Part shown: piece by piece, positions 58,455 through 64,000 of the stretch
Layout of the letters: every line of letters starts with the position of its first letter
Numbering within the stretch: the stretch's first letter is position 1
From: Carya illinoinensis
Taxonomy: Eukaryota; Streptophyta; Magnoliopsida; Fagales; Juglandaceae
Assembly: GCF_018687715.1 (NCBI RefSeq)
Contig: NC_056767.1
Location: 25,717,501-25,781,500, forward strand
Reading direction: 5' to 3'
Length of the DNA: 64,000 bases
Position numbers and translations under genes: made by a program
The notes under the pieces: model-generated
What the model saw: only the letters and a program-made list of their open reading frames with translations
The model's database searches: none
Told to the model about the DNA's origin: nothing

Positions 58455-58985
58455 TCCGTTCGAACGACCGAGTCACGTTCGAACATTAATGGGCATGTCG
58501 TTCAAACGATAATGTACCGTTCAAACAACAATGCGCAAACCGTTCGAACGATACCAGATGCTCAAAAAACCGTTCAAACGCATGACATTACAATATCGTT
58601 CGAACGTTGATCATCACCGTTCGAACTCTTATACCGTTCGATCGTCTCATTTAACGTTCGAACGTATTTCTACTGAGCATTTGAACGTATCTTGATAACC
58701 GTTCAAAAGAGACGTTAACGTTCGAACGTTATATGAGAAGCATTCGAACGCTATTCTGGAACGAATTTAAACCGTGACAAAAACATCCATCGTTCGAACG
58801 GTATCGAACGGTCAATTTCAAAATCGTTCCAAAAGATATATTTTGGGACGAAATTGTGATTTTCGTCCCAATATATCTTCTGGGATAGTGATGTTGGGAC
58901 GACCTTGGGACAAAATTTTTTCGTCCCAAAAAATCTTTCAGAACGAAATCTATATATTTTGGGACGAAAATTTTTGTCCCAAAAA
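58455..58985. repeat. E3 right subterminal repeats (inner palindromes, then outer GGGACGAAA)
   Basis: CCGTTCGAACG-type palindromes at 58455-58810, then TTTTGGGACGAAA repeats to 58985, mirroring the left end. Open frames at 58729-59038 are translations of these repeats. Confidence 0.8.
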
Positions 58986-59430
58986 ATGTTTTTTGTTGTA
59001 GTGCCATGTGCATGGTTTAGCTGTGCTGCTGTAGGCATTGTGCATATAAATTAATAAGAAAAATGGGTATTTGCGACCAATTTTCTACAATGAAAATGAC
59101 TATTTATGACTCATTTTAGCTAGAAATTATCATTTTGCTGGAAATAGCTAGTTGCAAATAAACAGTTTTCTTATATGTACGTGCATGGACTCCTAATAAT
59201 TTCTTATCAATTTCTTTGATTGGGATTGAATCAGTACTTAATTGGTTTAATTTTAATTATTTTTTAACAGTGATCAGATTAATTATATGAAGAAGAATCA
59301 CGTAAATTAATGATCATAAAAAGCTAATTAATTAATGATAAAACAAAATTAATGGATTTAGATCTAGATTGTACTGTTAATTGATAAAAAAAAATGTAAG
59401 CCAATCAACTGGTTAATTGTACAAGGATAA

Positions 59431-59636
59431 GGTGCGGTTTGGATAGTGAGATAATCAATGAGATGGTTTTAGATGAAAGTTAAAAGTTAAATAAAATATT
59501 GTTAGAATATTACTTTTTAACATTATTATTATTATTTTGGGATTGGAAAAAATTGAATTGTTTATTATATTTTATTTAGAAATTTGAGAAAGTTGTAATG
59601 ATGAGATGATATATTTTCACAGTCCAAACGGGGTTT
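59431..59636. mobile_element. MITE with TIR GTTTGGATAGTGA (copy B)
   Basis: Orthologous position to 36708-36913 within the segmental duplication. Starts GGTGCGGTTTGGATAGTG. The right end CACAGTCCAAACGGGG has one extra change. Confidence 0.65.
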
Positions 59637-60257
59637 TAAATGTCTTCGCTATATATGGACGTAGTCGACATACATTAATATTGCCTTGAGTTTTTTTTTA
59701 TAAAGTCAATGAGTGAATTACGTAAAAATCACTACACATGCTTATGCAATTTATTACTTTATCCCAAGTTTATTATATATTAATTATTCCTTATTCTAGC
59801 CGGAATTTAAAGTCAAAGTCATTAATTTTCTTATTGGTGTAATTTCCTCGAAGTCACGTCGTTCATATGTATCACTTTCATTTTGATCTTAATGGTCACA
59901 TTAAAGCTCCTACTCATTCATGAGTATAAAGTTCAATTTTTATAACTGAGGAACTAATCATAAGGATTATTAAATATCTTAACGCTAACAAATAAAAATG
60001 AAGGCACGTGATAAGAGTTAATAATTCTTCGGAAAAGGAAAAAAAAAAGGACAATAATACACAAAGAAAGACCTAGAGAATGTCATTTAAGATTTATTAA
60101 TGCAAGTTCATACCAAGAGAAATAATATATTGTCATATTCAAAATGTTAAATGATAAGATAATTATTGCAGTTTGTAAGGGAGACAGATTACTCACGAAG
60201 ACATATGGTTATTGAAGAGGAAATAACAATATTTTCGGCTAAATACTAAATACGTAT

Positions 60258-61975
60258 TATGTTGTGAAAAAAATGGCCAGTACATATTGATACTGTAGCA
60301 GTAGTACTAGTAGTGTTTTAAGCACCTTAAAGCTGAAATCTACTTTTTAAAGAAGTACCCAACTGAAGCTTTTGATTAAAAGCTCATGCAGATAATGCTA
60401 CATTAATTTTAAAAATTACGGCAACTAACTTAAAAAATGTTTCCTAAATAGTAAATAACTTTTTAATAATTAAATTTTTTAGTAAAGCTTTGCAATTAAA
60501 AGCATTACTATGATGTGTTAATCGTTGTTAATCGTTGGATTATTTTATAATTTTTAATTTGTGAAATTTATTTTAATGTGCTTCCTTGATATTAATCCTT
60601 ATTTATCATTTAGATTACTCTCTAGTTAAATTATTTTATTGCTGGGTTTTAATTATTTTATTTTATTAATATTTAGTTGTAATGTTTTTATTTAACTTTT
60701 ATTTATTTGTATTTTGTCTGTTTCTTTTGTTGGACTATTTTTTCGGTTTGGGCTTATTTTTAGTGTATATTTAAGTTTCGGGCCTAGCCCATGAGCACTG
60801 TAGCCCAGCCCTCTCTTCCCCTCTAAATGGTGTCATTTTTGGCAACAAGCCTTTGGGGCTTCATCTCTTTTTTTTTTTCCTCTCTTGCCTTTCACCGCAC
60901 CCCCTTCTTTTCCCTTCTAGTTTTTTTTCTTTCTTCTGTTTCTCCTTGCCATTGCAGCTTCTCCCTGCTATTACTCTCTTTCTTTCATTTCCTTTGTTTT
61001 GATTTTTCTCTTCTTTTCTTGCAGTGTGCCGTCTGCTCCTTCCTCTTCATTTTCGATTCTTCTTCCTTAGGCAAAAACTGAGTGCGCCGCAGCTCTCTAC
61101 TCAATTTTTGTTCTGGTCCAAGCAGTGAACACCTACATGCTCGTTTCTCTATGTTATTTCCCTTAGTATTTTCGTGATCGAGCTTGTGATTACTTCCCTT
61201 GCATTTCCATTTGTTTTGGTCTGTTCATGTTCTATTTTGGCCTCAAACCCATGCCTTGTTTTGGTCCTTCCCGATAGCTTTGTTTTGGTTTCACTTGGGT
61301 TGAGTTTCTCTCTTGTAGTGTGCATTTTCCGGCCCTTATCTTCTAGCCTTTATCTTGTAAATCAGTCCTTTTGTTTGACAAAATTTCCCTTCAAATTTCT
61401 TTGTTTTCGAAACCTATTTTCAATCCCAAAAATTGTGATTGTTGGGGATTTCTTTCCGGGCTTGCTTTTGGCGTTTAACGGGTGCTTGATCTTTCAGATT
61501 TTATTGCCTTTAAAGCACTGTAAGTAATTTTTCAAATATCTTTTCGAGATTTAAATATATTGTACTATAACAATTCTTTATGATCTGGTTGGTTTTGCCG
61601 AACGTTGAGTTTGAGGATTTTGGAAGTTGGTTGGATTGGAGAATGGAGTTGTTTGTGAGATTGGATTGTGCGTGGTATTTTTTATGTCTTGCATGCATGT
61701 ATTTTTTATGCATGTTTATGTTGTGAATAAAATGGCCAGTACATATTGATATTGTAGCAGTAGTACTAGTAGTGTTTTAAGCACCTTAAAGCTGAAATCT
61801 ACTTTTTAAAGAAGTACCCAACTGAAGCTTTTGATTAAAAGCTCATGCAGATAATGCTACATTAATTTTAAAAATTACGGCTACTAATTAACTTAAAAAA
61901 TGTTTCCTAAATAGTAAATAAATTTTTAATAATTAAATTTTTTAGTAAAGCTTTACAATTAAAAGGGTTACTATG
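60258..61975. repeat. 256-bp direct repeats flanking a CT-rich segment
   Basis: 60258-60513 (TATGTTGTGAAAAAAATGGCC ... ATTACTATGA) recurs at 61717-61975 with few changes. The 1.2 kb between them starts like 39131-39365 and continues into a long pyrimidine-rich tract (60810-61080). It has GGCCTAGCCCATGAGCACTG near 60783, which looks like LTR or leader sequence. The outer repeats lack TG...CA ends, so they are not obviously LTRs. The open frames 60827-61081 and 61174-61527 are composition artefacts. Confidence 0.6.
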
Positions 61976-62247
61976 AAAAATTTTATTTCCTACCGTATTA
62001 ATCCCAAGCAAGTTATACTAAATGTCAAACTTAACTGGCAGTGGAAATTTTCAGATTTTAATAATTTTTAATTGTTATAATTTATTTATTTATTTAATCC
62101 TGTGTCATACCCAATTAAAAATTCATTTTACTTATTTCCTATGTCTACTATTTATTAAAAAACTACTTGAAATGCATTGCATTAAAAACTTCAAGTAAGA
62201 ATTAATGACAAAACCACTTAACCTGCTTTATATATATATATATATAT
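61976..62247. other. AT-rich spacer
   Basis: No gene. Ends in a TA microsatellite (about 62228-62247) directly at the LTR boundary. Confidence 0.5.
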
Positions 62248-63179
62248 TGAAATTCCCAACGTACCCCTGTAAAACCACAAAATTGTCTACCAATTTCCTT
62301 GAACAAATAGGTTAGATCTCAATTGTCAAGATTATGAAACGAATCAAATACTTTAAAATAAATAATCAAACTTGCAAAACACAACGATTGGTTACGAAGG
62401 GAAACCCTTTAAAGAACTCTTTAAAGGTAAAATCCTACGGGGCAGCCAAACCCAGGAAAGTCAATCTTATTATTTGAAGAACAATTACAAGTAATAATCA
62501 ATTACAAAACCTTTGCAATTCGACTCTCTTACTTGCCTAGACAAACGACCCGTTTGTCTTCTACCGCAGTAGCAGCCAGAACCTCTGGCGATCTTCAAAG
62601 GTTGACCTCCCTTCTGGAACTCCAGAGGCTGAAATCCAATCGATGTTGCTTCGCACTCAAAGCATGATCACACTCAAGAAGATATGAAAAATCCCATGAA
62701 AATTCTCAAGTGAATTTTCTCTCATAAACACTCAGAATCTCCTCTGTAAAATTCGTGGCTTGAAGTCCTTAAGAAGATGCAAAACCGAATCCCTTTAAAT
62801 AGAAGGTCTGAAAAGAGTTCTAGTTGCAGTAGGACTCTGCTGACGGTTAGCAACAGACACAGAAACGTGTTCCGACGGACTGCTAACATTTCGCGATAAT
62901 ATCTTCTGTTTTTGACTTAAACTCTGTTCAGCATTCTTCTTGATAAATACCAATCTTCCAGGACTCGATTTTAACCTTAAAGACTTATCTAAACAACACC
63001 TAAGACTTCTAGATAGACTCAATATTGTTTAGATATAAATCAATACTTATTTTACATTCATCCAAATTTAATCAAATAATGATAAGATAAACCTTATCAT
63101 TCATTCAAATTTAATCAAATAATGATAAGATAAACCTTATTATTTAATCATCTAATCCTAGCCAATTTTTGCCTTTACA
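62248..63179 (-). mobile_element. 3' LTR of a large copia retrotransposon
   Basis: 932 bp, reading TGTAAAGGCAAAAATTGG...TTGGGAATTTCA on the minus strand. A purine tract AAAGGGGGAGAT lies immediately outside at 63180-63191. This makes it the 3' LTR, with the element's body extending to higher coordinates and past the window end. Related to the solo LTR at 38210-39097. Confidence 0.82.
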
Positions 63180-64000
63180 ATCTCCCCCTTTGGCGGATTG
63201 GTGACAAAACCAATTTGATGAATGTCTTGGATATACAATCTTCCCTTTGGCGGATCGGTCACAAAATCAACTTGATGAATGTAGTGTGTACCTAAGACGA
63301 AAACAACCAGCAGACCAAGATCTCGTGAAAAATATCTTAATACAGTAATGATAAGAAATGACATAGAACATTCCTTGAAACTAGTCCCAATAATAATCAA
63401 AGGTTAGATGCAATGTAAACCTACAAAAAGAAAGTGTTCTAGTCATCATCAATAACCATGTTCAATACTTAGTTCTCCCCCTCAATATTCTGCTGCTCCC
63501 CTTTTTTATTTTCAGCAAATTCATCATCAATAACCATGTTCAATACTTAGTTCTCCCCCTTAATATTCTGCTGCTCCCCTTTTTATTTTCAACAAATTCA
63601 TTAAACTCCCACTTACTCAAACTCCCCCTAAATTCCACAATATCAAGATATTCCAATTTATTTATCTCCCCCTTGTTGTCACTAATCTGACAAGACACAA
63701 AATATAATAAATATCACTTATGTGACCCAAGATGAAGATACTAAGAAAGACATGATGAATAACTCACATGTGTCTCAAATTTTCATGAATTAAATGCACA
63801 TGATGTATGAGCATGGAGTGAATGAAGGATTCGGTTGGGTCTCAAAAGAGGAAGAAATGTGTGAGAGAGCTGGGCGCCGTGCAAAATAAGAGAGAAAGGG
63901 GGTGGGAGGTCGGCGCATGTATGAGACACAAGAAGGAAAAACATAAGGCACATAAGTGCCGTGTGCCTAGGCACGTGCCCGAGGAAAAAGAGTCCCACTG
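63180..64000 (-). mobile_element. 3' internal end of the same copia element, continues outside the window
   Basis: Pyrimidine-rich on the plus strand (many CTCCCCCTT runs), as seen in the non-coding 3' region of large plant copia elements. Contains two short tandem duplications: about 55 bp at 63190-63285 (CCCTTTGGCGGAT) and about 85 bp at 63437-63605 (ATCAATAACCATGTTCAATA). No pol domain lies within the window. Confidence 0.65.

Larger units (their letters stand above)
49690..59003. mobile_element. E3: complete but defective CACTA transposon, 9.3 kb
   Basis: Ends are CACTACAACAAAAAACATTT at 49690 and its inverted copy ending at 59003. The flanks are CCA at 49687-49689 and CCA at 59004-59006, and copy A of the local duplication has the uninserted site with a single CCA (36280-36282). 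The gene plan is that of E1 in the opposite orientation: a TNP2 remnant (54438-56684) and a Ptta/En/Spm remnant (56759-58265) on the plus strand, and the third gene (50277-51485) on the minus strand. Every gene is broken, so the element can only move, if at all, with help from another TNP2. Confidence 0.93.
44945..60240. repeat. Segmental duplication copy B, carrying two transposon insertions
   Basis: Matches copy A (35259-37542) in three blocks: 44945-45011, 48696-49689 and 59004-60240. The gaps are exactly the copia element plus its 5-bp target duplication and E3 plus its 3-bp target duplication. Removing them gives about 2290 bp, against 2284 bp in copy A. Both insertions are therefore younger than the duplication. 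Confidence 0.88.

Noticed and set aside
60827..61527. Two Phe/Ser/Leu-rich open frames that look like membrane proteins
   Set aside because: They come from a pyrimidine-rich tract; no start context, splice signals or recognisable family.

Overview
The window is nuclear DNA of a flowering plant, almost certainly a eudicot. It has split genes with GT-AG introns, TATA and poly(A) signals, AT-rich spacers, a (GA)n microsatellite and several classes of plant transposon. A woody eudicot is plausible, but the sequence alone does not fix the species. Nothing prokaryotic, no CRISPR array, no tRNA or rRNA gene and no virus was seen.

Layout. (1) 1-17833 is the right part of a CACTA-superfamily DNA transposon (E0, termini of the CACTACAAG type) whose left end lies outside the window. 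It carries scraps of host genes, including an HSP70/BiP exon. A second complete CACTA element, E1 (4444-16725), is nested inside it. E1 has an uninterrupted three-exon TNP2 transposase gene, a broken Ptta/En/Spm (Transposase_24-like) gene and a divergent broken third gene. (2) 18156-26831 is another CACTACAAG-type element (E2) with a TCA target duplication. It is filled with host-gene exons (a DUF21/CNNM-like protein, possibly a synaptotagmin) and ends in about 200-bp tandem repeats. (3) 26.8-38.2 kb is a patchwork of diverged local duplications around the only ordinary host gene seen, a two-exon gene for an unrecognised 128-residue protein (32452-33357). (4) 38.2-44.6 kb holds a solo LTR with a perfect 5-bp target duplication and a decayed L1-type LINE. 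(5) 44945-60240 is a second copy of 35259-37542, inflated by two insertions: a gag-only copia element (45012-48695) and a third CACTA element, E3 (49690-59003). The first copy preserves both empty sites. (6) 60.2-64 kb holds 256-bp direct repeats around a CT-rich segment, then the 3' LTR and 3' internal end of a large copia element that runs off the window.

How the parts relate. E1 and E3 share one plan: a TNP2 gene followed by a Ptta/En/Spm gene on one strand, and a third gene reading away on the other. The two divergent units are separated by AT-rich DNA. Both have outer subterminal repeats specific to the element, inner clusters of palindromes built on CGTTCGAACG, a conserved hairpin-rich non-coding block before TNP2, and GCGGGAAA/TTTCCCGC sites in the presumed TNP2 promoter. 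E1 could still make TNP2. E3 has lost the first ~435 residues of TNP2. Nearly all premature stops in the window can be explained by C-to-T or G-to-A changes, as expected for methylated, silenced transposons.

All splice sites, domain names and family calls come from reading the sequence and from knowledge of the families. No alignment or database search was run.
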